From NCBI RefSeq assembly GCF_009569385.1, contig NZ_WBOF01000001.1, positions 3,234,001 through 3,298,000 of the forward strand: 64,000 bases of DNA. Direction: 5' to 3'. Position numbers and translations under genes: made by a program. This DNA comes from Streptomyces kaniharaensis (GTDB lineage Bacteria; Actinomycetota; Actinomycetes; Streptomycetales; Streptomycetaceae). This document shows, piece after piece, positions 9,275 to 16,768 of this stretch (positions within the stretch are counted from its first letter, which is position 1; every line of letters starts with the position of its first letter). Below the pieces are notes generated by a model, which did not search any database, was not told the DNA's origin, and saw only the letters and a list, made by a program, of their open reading frames with translations.

Positions 9275-10109
9275 GGATGGTGTCGCCGTGAACGCCCAAC
9301 AGCCCATCGCCGCCGGGACGTTCGTCGCCCCCGGCTACCAGGTCCTGGCGCACCTGTGCCGCACCGGCTGGCTCGACCTCTACGACGCCTGGAGCGAGGA
9401 ACGGGACTGCCGCTGCGTCGTGAAGGTGATCCGGCCCGACCGGCTCCGCGACCGGCGGCTGCGCGAACGCCTCCTCCGGGAAGGTCGCTGGTTGACCGAG
9501 TTCACCCACCCGCACCTGGTCCGCGGCTACGGGACGGGCGAGCGCCCGCAGCCGTACGCCGTCCTGGAGACCCTCACCGGCGAGACCCTCGCCCACCTCA
9601 TCGACCGCCGCGCCCGCCGCCCGGCCGCCACCGACGTGGCCCTGCTCGGACTCCACCTGTGCTCGGCCGTGCACTACCTGCACGGGCGCGGTCTGCTGCA
9701 CCTCGACATGAAGCCGTCCAACGTCGTGATCGACTGCCGCCGCGCCAAGGTGCTCGACCTCAGCATCGCCCGGCCGCCCGGGCCGGCGAAGCCGGGCATC
9801 GGCACGGACGGCTACCTCGCCCCGGAACAGGCCCACGGCGGCCCGCTCACCGAGGCCGCCGATGTGTGGGGCATCGGCATCACCCTGTACGAGGCGGCCA
9901 CCGGCGACGTCCCCTACGACGGCCCGTCCCCCGACGGCCCGGCACCCCCGGTCACCCGGCGCCGCCGCCTCCCGCAGCCCCTCGCCGCCGCGATCGACGC
10001 CTGCCTGCGCACCGCCCCGGACACCCGCCCCAGCGTGCCCGAACTGGCCGAACGGCTGGACGCGTTGCTCCCCCAGGGCCGCCGCGCCGTCCCGCCGCCC
10101 GAGAAGTGA
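9228..10109 (+). CDS. Atypical Ser/Thr protein kinase linked to ABC exporter
   Basis: About 293 residues from ATG 9228, or 282 from ATG 9261, which has a better-placed GGAG. Kinase landmarks are altered. There is no glycine-rich loop (YQVLAHLCRTGWLDLYDAW occupies that place), the lysine is in CVVKVI, the catalytic loop reads HLDMKPSN instead of HRDxKPxN, the metal motif is DLS instead of DFG, and the APE motif is APEQ. Relatives with HLDLKPSN occur in other actinobacteria as I recall, so this is probably a real subfamily and not a decayed gene. Pairing with the exporter suggests it senses or controls transport (inference). Confidence 0.8.
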   Translation: MTGNRDERSAVMTGNRDGVAVNAQQPIAAGTFVAPGYQVLAHLCRTGWLDLYDAWSEERDCRCVVKVIRPDRLRDRRLRERLLREGRWLTEFTHPHLVRGYGTGERPQPYAVLETLTGETLAHLIDRRARRPAATDVALLGLHLCSAVHYLHGRGLLHLDMKPSNVVIDCRRAKVLDLSIARPPGPAKPGIGTDGYLAPEQAHGGPLTEAADVWGIGITLYEAATGDVPYDGPSPDGPAPPVTRRRRLPQPLAAAIDACLRTAPDTRPSVPELAERLDALLPQGRRAVPPPEK

Positions 10110-10196
10110 CCTCGGGCCTCGCCGCCTCACGGCGGTGAGGCGCCTCGGGCGGGGCGGTCGTACCGTGGAGGGTGCGGGGGACGGAGGAGGTTGGTC

Positions 10197-10430
10197 ATGC
10201 CTGGTTCGCTCACCATCAGCCACCACGAGGCGGCGGTGACCCTCGACCACACGGACGCCGCGCGGCTCGCCACCGTGCTCGAAGAACTGGCCTATCTGCT
10301 GGAGATCCCGGGACCGAACCGGATCAACGACGCGCAGCTCACCGTGCTGTGCGAGGGGCGGAAGCCGGACCGCGCCGAGCTGTCGCGCTGGTCGCGGGCG
10401 CTCGTGGCCGAGCTGAAGGGGCGGCTCTAG
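10197..10430 (+). CDS. Small hypothetical protein
   Basis: 77 residues (start MPGSLTISHHEAAVT, end ALVAELKGRL) from the ATG at 10197, which is preceded by GGAGGAGG at ideal spacing. No signal peptide or membrane helix. Mixed alpha-helical composition and no recognised family. It stands between the atypical kinase and the alkyltransferase-like gene, on the same strand. Confidence 0.7.
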   Translation: MPGSLTISHHEAAVTLDHTDAARLATVLEELAYLLEIPGPNRINDAQLTVLCEGRKPDRAELSRWSRALVAELKGRL

Positions 10431-10549
10431 CGGCGACCGGCGCCGGGAGCCCGCCGTACGATGGCGCGCGGGGCGGGACGCGGGTGCCGCGCGCCTCAGG
10501 GCTGCCGGGATGGCCGGTGGCCGGCCCGGTGGAGGGTGGGGGCCCGAGC

Positions 10550-11095
10550 GTGCCGCAGTCCTGGTCGATGTCCTGGCTGACCGTGCCGACGCCGCTGCCG
10601 AGCGGTCCGATGCACATCGCGGTGACGCCGCTGGGCGTGGCGGCGGCCGGCTACGGCGGGCGGGGCGACGAGACGCCGCCGTGCACGGACGGCGCGAAGG
10701 TTGCCGCCGTCACCGACCGGATCGGCGCCTATCTGTCGGGCCGCAGCCGGAAGTTGGGCCTGCCGATCGACTGGAGCCTGAGCAGCGGCCCGCACCGCGC
10801 CGTCCTGCAGGCGCTGTTGCGCGAGGTGCCGTACGGCCGAACCATCACCTATGGCGAACTGGCCGCCCGCAGTGGGGTGTTCGAGGACGTGGCCGAGCCC
10901 GGCCTGGCGGCCCGCACGGTCGGGCAGATGATGGCCGCCAACCCCGTCGCGCTGCTGGTGCCGTGCCACCGGGTGGTGGCGGCGGACGGGATCGGCGGCT
11001 TCGGCGGCGGACGGGTCGGGATCGAGGTGAAGCGCTGGCTGCTCACCCTGGAGGGGGTCCTGGAGCCGACGCTCGACTGGAACGGGCCGCTGTAG
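10550..11095 (+). CDS. ogt: Methylated-DNA--protein-cysteine methyltransferase
   Basis: Suicide repair enzyme that moves the methyl group of O6-methylguanine to its own cysteine. The C-terminal domain has the helix-turn-helix GRTITYGELAARSG and the active-site PCHRV (VPCHRVVAADG), followed by GGFGGG. Length is 181 residues from GTG 10550, or 175 from the in-frame ATG at 10568. GGAGGG lies upstream of the GTG, though somewhat far (13 bases). It sits next to the encapsulin locus but has its own promoter region. Confidence 0.9.
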   Translation: MPQSWSMSWLTVPTPLPSGPMHIAVTPLGVAAAGYGGRGDETPPCTDGAKVAAVTDRIGAYLSGRSRKLGLPIDWSLSSGPHRAVLQALLREVPYGRTITYGELAARSGVFEDVAEPGLAARTVGQMMAANPVALLVPCHRVVAADGIGGFGGGRVGIEVKRWLLTLEGVLEPTLDWNGPL

Positions 11096-11160
11096 CCGGC
11101 TTGCCGCTCCGCCGGTTGCCGTTTCGCGCACGCGAGCCGCCCGGGTGCGGCAAGATGGCG

Positions 11161-11349
11161 GGTCCGTATTCCGATGAGTTCGAATTGCCTATCGAACGCA
11201 TATCGATCAGGCGATCCAGTCGTACTATTTGTTCGGTTATTCCGATCCACTCGAAAGAGTGATTGCGGGCTACCTCCGAATGGGCCCACCATGAAGTCGC
11301 ACCATGAATATGCAAGGCGACACTTCATCGGGTATGCGAAGGGCTCCCT
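11161..11349 (+). promoter_or_regulatory. AT-rich promoter/leader region of the encapsulin operon
   Basis: Between 11161 and 11340 only 91 of 180 bases are G or C, far below the surroundings. The stretch holds an inverted repeat TTCGA...TCGAA (11178-11195), a small stem CACTC-GAAA-GAGTG with a GNRA tetraloop (11248-11261), and a 9-bp direct repeat CACCATGAA (11287 and 11300). An upstream ATG at 11291 opens a short frame overlapping the shell gene start. It probably contains the promoter and a structured leader. Confidence 0.55.
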
Positions 11350-12777
11350 ATGTCGACCGAAACCAATGCCGGTATTCCCGCGCCCGCCGGGCAGCCGGAC
11401 ATCCGGCAGCAGCAGAGTCTGAGCACGGCGGGGGCGCGGAACCTCGCCACGACCACCAAGTCCGCGCCGCAGATGCAGGGCATCAGCCCGCGCTGGCTGC
11501 TCAGGATGCTGCCGTGGGTCCAGGTGTCCGCCGGTACCTACCGGGTGAACCGTCGCCTGCGCTACTCGGTCGGTCGCGGCCGGGTGAGTTTCGTCAAGAC
11601 CGGTGCCGAGGTGCGGATCGTCCCGCCGAGCCTCGCCGAGGTGCCGGTGCTGCGCGGCTTCGAGGACGAGGCCGTCCTGGAGGAGCTGGCCGGGCGCTTC
11701 GTGCAGCGTGAGTTCTCCGCCGGTGACGTGCTGGTCTCGGCCGGGACGGCGATCGACGAGGTCTTCGTCATCGCGCACGGCAAGCTCGACCGGATCGGCA
11801 CCGGCAAGTACGGCGAGCAGACGGTGGTCGGCACCCTCGCCGACGGCGACCACCTCGGTGACGAGGCGCTCCAGGCGGAGGACAACACCTGGCCGTACAC
11901 GGTGAAGGCGGCCACCGCCGGCACCGTGATGGTGCTCGCCTGGTCCGCCTTCCAGGAGCTCCATGACCGCTCCGAGGCGCTCCAGCTGCAGATCATGGAG
12001 TACCTGAACGGCTTCCAGCAGGCGCAGAACAAGCACGGCGAGGCCGCGATCGGCCTCTCGGCCGGCCACGAGGGTGAGTTCGAACTGCCCGGCGCCTTCG
12101 TCGACTACGAGCTGAAGCCCCGCGAGTACGAGCTGAGCGTCGCCCAGACCATCCTCAAGGTGCACAGCAGGGTCGCCGACCTCTACAACCAGCCGATGAA
12201 CCAGACCGAGCACCAGCTGCGGCTGACCATCGAGGCGCTGCGCGAGCGCCAGGAGCACGAGCTCGTCAACAACCCCGAGTTCGGCCTGCTGCAGAACGCC
12301 GACTATGACCAGCGGATCCAGACCCACTCCGGCCCGCCCACGCCGGACGACATGGACGACCTGCTCAGCCGCCGCCGCAGCACCAGGATGTTCCTCGCCC
12401 ACCCCAGGGCGATCGCCGCCTTCGGCCGCGAGTGCAACCGCCGCGGCCTCTACCCGGGCACCGTCGAGGTCGAGGGCAAACACATCACGTCCTGGCGCGG
12501 CGTGCCGATCTTCCCGTGCAACAAGATCCCGATCGTCGACGGCCACACCAGCTCGATCATCGCGATGCGTGTCGGCGAGGACAACCAGGGCGTCATCGGG
12601 CTGCACCAGACCGGAATTCCGGACGAATACCAGCCGAGCCTTTCGGTGCGGTTCATGGGAATCGACGAGAAGGCCATCATCTCCTACCTGGTGAGCGCCT
12701 ACTATTCGGCCGCGATCCTGGTGCCGGACGCGATCGGCGTCCTGGAGAACGTGGACGTCGCACAGCGCCACGACTGA
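11350..12777 (+). CDS. eshA: Family 2B encapsulin shell protein (EshA-like, with cNMP-binding-like domain)
   Basis: 475 residues. The HK97-fold regions flank an inserted cyclic-nucleotide-binding-like domain at about 95-225 ([20 protein letters not shown], then [20 protein letters not shown]). The C-terminal half has the shell-domain signatures [33 protein letters not shown] and a final [21 protein letters not shown]. Family 2B encapsulins self-assemble into icosahedral protein compartments that enclose an enzyme. The product was long annotated as a Crp-like regulator (EshA) linked to development in Streptomyces. The likely cargo, a polyprenyl synthase, is the next gene. The usual phosphate-binding arginine of cNMP domains is absent (PYT where CAP has RSA), so nucleotide binding is doubtful. 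Confidence 0.92.
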   Translation: MSTETNAGIPAPAGQPDIRQQQSLSTAGARNLATTTKSAPQMQGISPRWLLRMLPWVQVSAGTYRVNRRLRYSVGRGRVSFVKTGAEVRIVPPSLAEVPVLRGFEDEAVLEELAGRFVQREFSAGDVLVSAGTAIDEVFVIAHGKLDRIGTGKYGEQTVVGTLADGDHLGDEALQAEDNTWPYTVKAATAGTVMVLAWSAFQELHDRSEALQLQIMEYLNGFQQAQNKHGEAAIGLSAGHEGEFELPGAFVDYELKPREYELSVAQTILKVHSRVADLYNQPMNQTEHQLRLTIEALRERQEHELVNNPEFGLLQNADYDQRIQTHSGPPTPDDMDDLLSRRRSTRMFLAHPRAIAAFGRECNRRGLYPGTVEVEGKHITSWRGVPIFPCNKIPIVDGHTSSIIAMRVGEDNQGVIGLHQTGIPDEYQPSLSVRFMGIDEKAIISYLVSAYYSAAILVPDAIGVLENVDVAQRHD

Positions 12778-12797
12778 TCGGGGCCGCCCCTTGCAGC

Positions 12798-12833
12798 GCG
12801 CCGCCCGGCCTGGGCCACCCGGTCGGGCGGCGC
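12798..12833 (+). promoter_or_regulatory. Intercistronic hairpin between shell and cargo genes
   Basis: A 13-bp stem with one G-T pair (12798-12810 with 12821-12833) and a ten-base loop, in the 145-base gap between the encapsulin and the prenyl synthase. It could attenuate read-through or stabilise the shell mRNA, so that much more shell than cargo is made. Confidence 0.55.
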
Positions 12834-12922
12834 TCCCGCGCGCGTCCAGCGCGCCACTGGTCGGGCCCCCGGCGACAGGCGGCAGCCGGCCATTCACCAC
12901 AGGTCATCAGGGGGAGGAACCC

Positions 12923-13972
12923 ATGACGAGCCCCACGCTGGAACGGGATCACAGGGAGGGGCACGAGGCGGCGGACGTCCTCGCCCGGGCCCGCGGCCTG
13001 GTCGACCCGGTCCTGCGGGCCGCCGTCGACTCGCTGCCGGGCGCGATGCGCAAGGTCGCCGGCTACCACTTCGGCTGGTGGGAGGCGGACGGCTCGCCCG
13101 CCGCCGCGCCCTCCGGCAAGGCGATCCGGCCGGCCATGGTCCTCGCCGCCACCCAGGCCCTCGGCGGCAGCCCGGCCACGGCCACCGCCGCCGCGGCGGC
13201 CGTCGAGCTGGTGCACAACTTCACGCTGCTGCACGACGACGTCATCGACCGGGACGAGACGCGCCGTCACCGTCCCACCGCATGGCGGGTGTTCGGCACC
13301 ACCGAGGCGATCCTGGCCGGGGACGCCATGCACTCGCTGGCGCTGCGCCTGCTGGCCGAGGACGACCACGCAGCCGCCCGGCCCGCCGTCCGCCGGCTCA
13401 CCGAGTGCGTGGTCGAGCTCTGCGAGGGCCAGCAGATCGACTGCGCCTTCGAGAAGCGCAGCGACGTCTCGCTCGCCGAGTGCCTGGCGATGGCGGAGGC
13501 GAAGACGGGCGCCCTGCTCGGCGCCGCGTGCGCGATGGGCGCGCAGTACGGGGGCGGGTCCGAGGAGGCCGCGCAGGCGATGGACGGCTTCGGCCGGCAG
13601 ATCGGCCTGGCGTTCCAGCTGATCGACGACCTGATCGGCATCTGGGGGGATCCGGCGGTCACCGGCAAGCCGGTCGGCGCCGACCTGGTGGCGCGGAAGA
13701 AGTCGCTGCCGGTGGTCGCGGCGCTGGGTTCGGGCACCGCCGAGGGCGCCCGGCTCGCCGAACTGTACGCGCTGGAACGCCCGCTGAGCCCGCAGGAGCT
13801 GACGCTCTGCGCGGCGGCCGTCGAGGGCGCGGGCGGGCGCGGCTGGGCGCAGGGCGAGTCATGCGAGCGGATGGCCGCGGCGATGGCCCAGCTGGCGGTG
13901 GCCGTCCCCGAGCCGGCGGCGGCGGACGAGCTGCTGGCCCTGGCCGAGCTGGTGACCCGCCGGACGCACTGA
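12923..13972 (+). CDS. Polyprenyl (isoprenyl diphosphate) synthase, probable encapsulin cargo
   Basis: 349 residues from an ATG after GGGGGAGG. It has the trans-prenyltransferase landmarks GKAIRP (65-70), first Asp-rich motif DDVIDRD (105-111), and second Asp-rich motif DDLIGIWGD (235-243) with the downstream KPVGADLVARKKSLPVV. It should elongate allylic diphosphates with IPP. Chain length is not predictable here. It directly follows the family 2B encapsulin gene; polyprenyl transferases are a known cargo class of this family. The N-terminus before the catalytic fold is only about 15-20 residues, so no long disordered loading domain of the kind seen on terpene-cyclase cargo is visible. Confidence 0.9.
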   Translation: MTSPTLERDHREGHEAADVLARARGLVDPVLRAAVDSLPGAMRKVAGYHFGWWEADGSPAAAPSGKAIRPAMVLAATQALGGSPATATAAAAAVELVHNFTLLHDDVIDRDETRRHRPTAWRVFGTTEAILAGDAMHSLALRLLAEDDHAAARPAVRRLTECVVELCEGQQIDCAFEKRSDVSLAECLAMAEAKTGALLGAACAMGAQYGGGSEEAAQAMDGFGRQIGLAFQLIDDLIGIWGDPAVTGKPVGADLVARKKSLPVVAALGSGTAEGARLAELYALERPLSPQELTLCAAAVEGAGGRGWAQGESCERMAAAMAQLAVAVPEPAAADELLALAELVTRRTH

Positions 13973-14092
13973 GCACCCACAAGGGGCTGAGTGCCCACAA
14001 GGGACTGAGCACCCACAAGGGGCTGAGTGCCCACAAGGGACTGAGCACCCACAAGGGGCTGAGTGCCCACAAGGAGATGAGGGCGCACACGG
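13969..14092 (+). repeat. 18-bp tandem repeat after the prenyl synthase gene
   Basis: Six 18-bp units from 13969 to 14076, alternating CTGAGCACCCACAAGGGG and CTGAGTGCCCACAAGGG(A), i.e. a 36-bp unit repeated three times, then a decayed seventh unit to about 14092. The stop codon of the prenyl synthase is the TGA of the first unit. Because the unit is six codons, every repeat places another TGA in that same frame. Confidence 0.95.
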
Positions 14093-14125
14093 AGTGGGAA
14101 GTCGGCCGGGCCGACTTCCCACTCC
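14091..14125. terminator. Bidirectional terminator between convergent genes
   Basis: Perfect 17-bp inverted repeat (14091-14107 and 14109-14125). It serves the prenyl synthase operon on the plus strand and the epimerase gene on the minus strand, whose stop lies at 14132. Confidence 0.85.
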
Positions 14126-14131
14126 CGCCAG

Positions 14132-15172
14132 TCACCCGTGTGTGGCCAACAGCCGCTGTTCCTTGGCCGGTTCGATGCCCTGCAGCACCCGGGCGCCCGG
14201 CCGCCCCTTGCGCCCCTCGGCGTCGGTGTCCTCGGCCGGCCCGCGGGTCCGCAGCCAGTCCCAGGTGTCCCGCGCGGTCTCGGGGAACGGACGGCAGCGC
14301 AGCCCGGCGGCCTCCGCCCGCGTGGTGTCGGCGAGCCAGACGCCCGCCATCTCGGGCAGATCCGGGGCCCAGAGCGGGAGTTCGCTCCACGGCTCGACCT
14401 TGTCCGGCCCCTCCGCGAGCAGCGACGCGTCGTCGACCTGGACCAGCTCGGTGTCCGGGGCGCCCGCGACCTGTCGGCAGGTCTCCAGCCACTCCCCGAA
14501 GGTCAGCCGGCCGGGCGGCGCCGTGGTGACGTACCGGCCCGCAGCCCCGGCCGTCAGCAGGTCGAGCCCGAACGCGGCGAAGTCCCGGACGTCGATCACC
14601 TGCATCGTCCGCTTCGGATCGCCCGGGGCCAGCACCCGCCCGCCGCGCGCCATCCGTTCCAGCCACCACGGCAGCCGGCCGCCGTTCTCGTACGGTCCGA
14701 TCAGCAGCCCGCTGTTGAGGATCATCGTGCGCCCCGCGCCGAACGTCTCCAGCACGGCCCGCTCGCAGCCGGCCTTGAGCGCGGCGCTGAACGGCTGGTC
14801 GGGCGGGGTGTCGGCGGGGCAGGGGTGCGTCGGCGAGTCCTCGGTGACCACCTGGGCGGGCCAGTCGGCGAAGGCGTGCACCGACGAGACGAAGGTGTAG
14901 TGGCCGGCCCGCTCGCGCAGCAGCCGGGCGGAGAGCGCGACCTGGGCGGGCTGCTGGGCGGAGGTGTCGACGACGGCGTCCCAGCTGCGGCCGTCGGCCA
15001 GTCGCGCCAGGTCGTCGGCGCGGTCGCGGTCGCCCCGGACGGCCTCGACGCCCTCCGGGTCGGCGGCGGAGACGCCGCGGTTGAAGGTGGTCACCTCGTG
15101 GCCGCGGTCGAGGGCTTGCGAGGCGAAGGCCCGTCCGAGGAAGGACGAGCCCCCGAGCAGGAGGATCTTCAT
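14132..15172 (-). CDS. NAD-dependent epimerase/dehydratase family protein
   Basis: 346 residues from ATG 15172, preceded by GGAGAGG at 8-9 bases. Extended short-chain dehydrogenase fold. The Rossmann motif GGSSFLG near residue 7 replaces the usual GxxGxxG, followed by FVSSVHAF and LNSGLLIGPYENGG. The active-site tyrosine/lysine pair of classical epimerases is not obvious, so this may be an atypical member such as the reductase-like NAD(P)H-binding proteins. Convergent with the encapsulin operon. Substrate unknown. Confidence 0.8.
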   Translation of the reverse strand: MKILLLGGSSFLGRAFASQALDRGHEVTTFNRGVSAADPEGVEAVRGDRDRADDLARLADGRSWDAVVDTSAQQPAQVALSARLLRERAGHYTFVSSVHAFADWPAQVVTEDSPTHPCPADTPPDQPFSAALKAGCERAVLETFGAGRTMILNSGLLIGPYENGGRLPWWLERMARGGRVLAPGDPKRTMQVIDVRDFAAFGLDLLTAGAAGRYVTTAPPGRLTFGEWLETCRQVAGAPDTELVQVDDASLLAEGPDKVEPWSELPLWAPDLPEMAGVWLADTTRAEAAGLRCRPFPETARDTWDWLRTRGPAEDTDAEGRKGRPGARVLQGIEPAKEQRLLATHG

Positions 15173-15305
15173 ACCGGACACCCTCTCCGTACCGGCTCCC
15201 TCGTACGCGTGGGTTCGCGCTGAGCGGAGGTGCTGACCCGCCCCAGCCCACATAGCATCCGAAATGTAGGCAAATGCCCGAATCTCGGTTGGGGAGAGCG
15301 ACAGC

Positions 15306-16700
15306 ATGGTCAACCCGGCACTCGTCGACCCGGCCACCATCCGCGCGACCGCCGCCGAGGCGTGGGTCCGCGGCTATCCGATCCTGCGGAACTACCGCAC
15401 GCTGTACGCGCAGGCGCTGGACGACGCGGACCCGAGGTACGTCGGCGGCTTCGGTGTCTTCCGCCACCACCCGCAGCCGCTCACCCCCGCGGACACCGAC
15501 ATCGCCGCCCCCGACAACGACACCCGCCCCTCCTGGGCCTGGCTCGACCTGCGCACCGAGCCGTGGGTGATCTCCGTCCCCGCCGAGGACCGCTACTACG
15601 TTCTCGCGCTGCATGAACTCGACACCGTCCACGCCGGGTTCGTCGGCTCCCGCGCCACCGGCCGGCAGGCCGGCGACCACCTGGTGGTCGGCCCCGCCTG
15701 GCAGGGCGACGTCCCGCCCGGCATCACCAGCGTGATCCGCACCGCCACTCAACTGATCGGCGTCGTCGGCCATACCCACCTCGTCGGAAACGCGCCCGCC
15801 GACGTCGCCGACCTGAGGGCGGTCCAGGATCGGTACCGGCTGCGCCCGCTGCACGAGTACGCGGGCACCCCGGCGCCCACCCCCGCCCCGGACCCGGTCT
15901 GGCCGGTGTGGCGTGACGAGGTCATGGACACCATCGAGTTCTTCGCCTTCCTCGACTTCCTGCTCGGCTTCTTCCCGCTCCCGCCCCACCCCGCAGTCCC
16001 GGCGTCGCCCCTGCTTGCCGCCGTCCCGCTCCCGCCCTCCGAAACGGACCTGCGCGGCCGCCTCACCGACCTCGGCATCGACGGCCGCGGCGAGTTCGAG
16101 CCCGCCGCCCTGCCGCTGGAGGTGCGCGCCGAGATCGAGCGCGGCATCGCCGACGGTCGGGCCCGGCTGGAGCGCGCCACCGCCGAAGCCGCCGAAGCCG
16201 CCGAACTCGCCACCTCCGCCGGAGCGTTCGGCACCCGCGAGCAGATCGGCGCCGACCACCTCGGCCAGGCGGTCGGCGCGAACCTCGGGCTGTACGGGCT
16301 GCCCGCCGAGGAGGTCTGGCGCGGTGCCTGGACCGCCGACAGTGCGGGCCACCGGCCGCCGAGCGCCAGCGACCGCGACTACACCATCCGCTTCGGCCCC
16401 GACGGACTGCCGCCCGCCCGCTTCTTCTGGTCGGCCACCCTGTACGCGCTCCCGGACCGCCTGCTGGTCGACAACATCCTCGACCGCTACTCGATCGTCG
16501 ACCGCACCCCCGGCCTGGTCCGCGACCCGGACGGCGGCCTCACCCTCTACGTGCAGCACAAGCGCCCCGCCGACGCCCAGCACTCCGCCAACTGGCTGCC
16601 CGCGCCGGACGGCCCGTTCTCGGTCGTCCTGCGGCTCTACGGGCCGGACCGGGCGGTGCTCGACGGCCGCTGGCAGCTCCCGCCGCTCACCCCGCGCTGA
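15306..16700 (+). CDS. DUF1254/DUF1214 protein, copy 1
   Basis: 464 residues with no signal peptide. The N-terminal DUF1254 part (WVRGYPILRNYRTLY, then APDNDTRPSWAWLDL and YYVLALHELDTVHAGFVGSR) and the C-terminal DUF1214 part (FFWSATLYALPDRLLVDN, RYSIVDRTPGL, NWLPAPDGPFSVVLRLYGP) are both clear. The family is of unknown biochemical function. GGGGAG lies about 10 bases before the ATG. It is followed 68 bases later by a paralogue, forming a two-gene unit. It faces away from the epimerase gene, giving a shared divergent promoter region. Confidence 0.85.
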   Translation: MVNPALVDPATIRATAAEAWVRGYPILRNYRTLYAQALDDADPRYVGGFGVFRHHPQPLTPADTDIAAPDNDTRPSWAWLDLRTEPWVISVPAEDRYYVLALHELDTVHAGFVGSRATGRQAGDHLVVGPAWQGDVPPGITSVIRTATQLIGVVGHTHLVGNAPADVADLRAVQDRYRLRPLHEYAGTPAPTPAPDPVWPVWRDEVMDTIEFFAFLDFLLGFFPLPPHPAVPASPLLAAVPLPPSETDLRGRLTDLGIDGRGEFEPAALPLEVRAEIERGIADGRARLERATAEAAEAAELATSAGAFGTREQIGADHLGQAVGANLGLYGLPAEEVWRGAWTADSAGHRPPSASDRDYTIRFGPDGLPPARFFWSATLYALPDRLLVDNILDRYSIVDRTPGLVRDPDGGLTLYVQHKRPADAQHSANWLPAPDGPFSVVLRLYGPDRAVLDGRWQLPPLTPR

Positions 16701-16768
16701 GCCGCCGGCGCCATCCCCCGCTCGGCGCCCGCCCGACCGTTCCGCGCCCGCCCGACGAAGGACACCCG

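Noticed and set aside
10172..10549. Long N-terminal extension of the alkyltransferase gene
   Set aside because: The upstream part overlaps the well-started small gene at 10197 in another frame and is Arg-rich shadow; the GTG at 10550 gives a normal-length enzyme.
11350..12777. Crp/Fnr-type transcription factor
   Set aside because: The cNMP-like domain is present but there is no winged-helix DNA-binding domain; the rest matches the encapsulin shell fold.
13969..14092. CRISPR array
   Set aside because: Units are contiguous 18-bp repeats with no unique spacers and no cas genes nearby.
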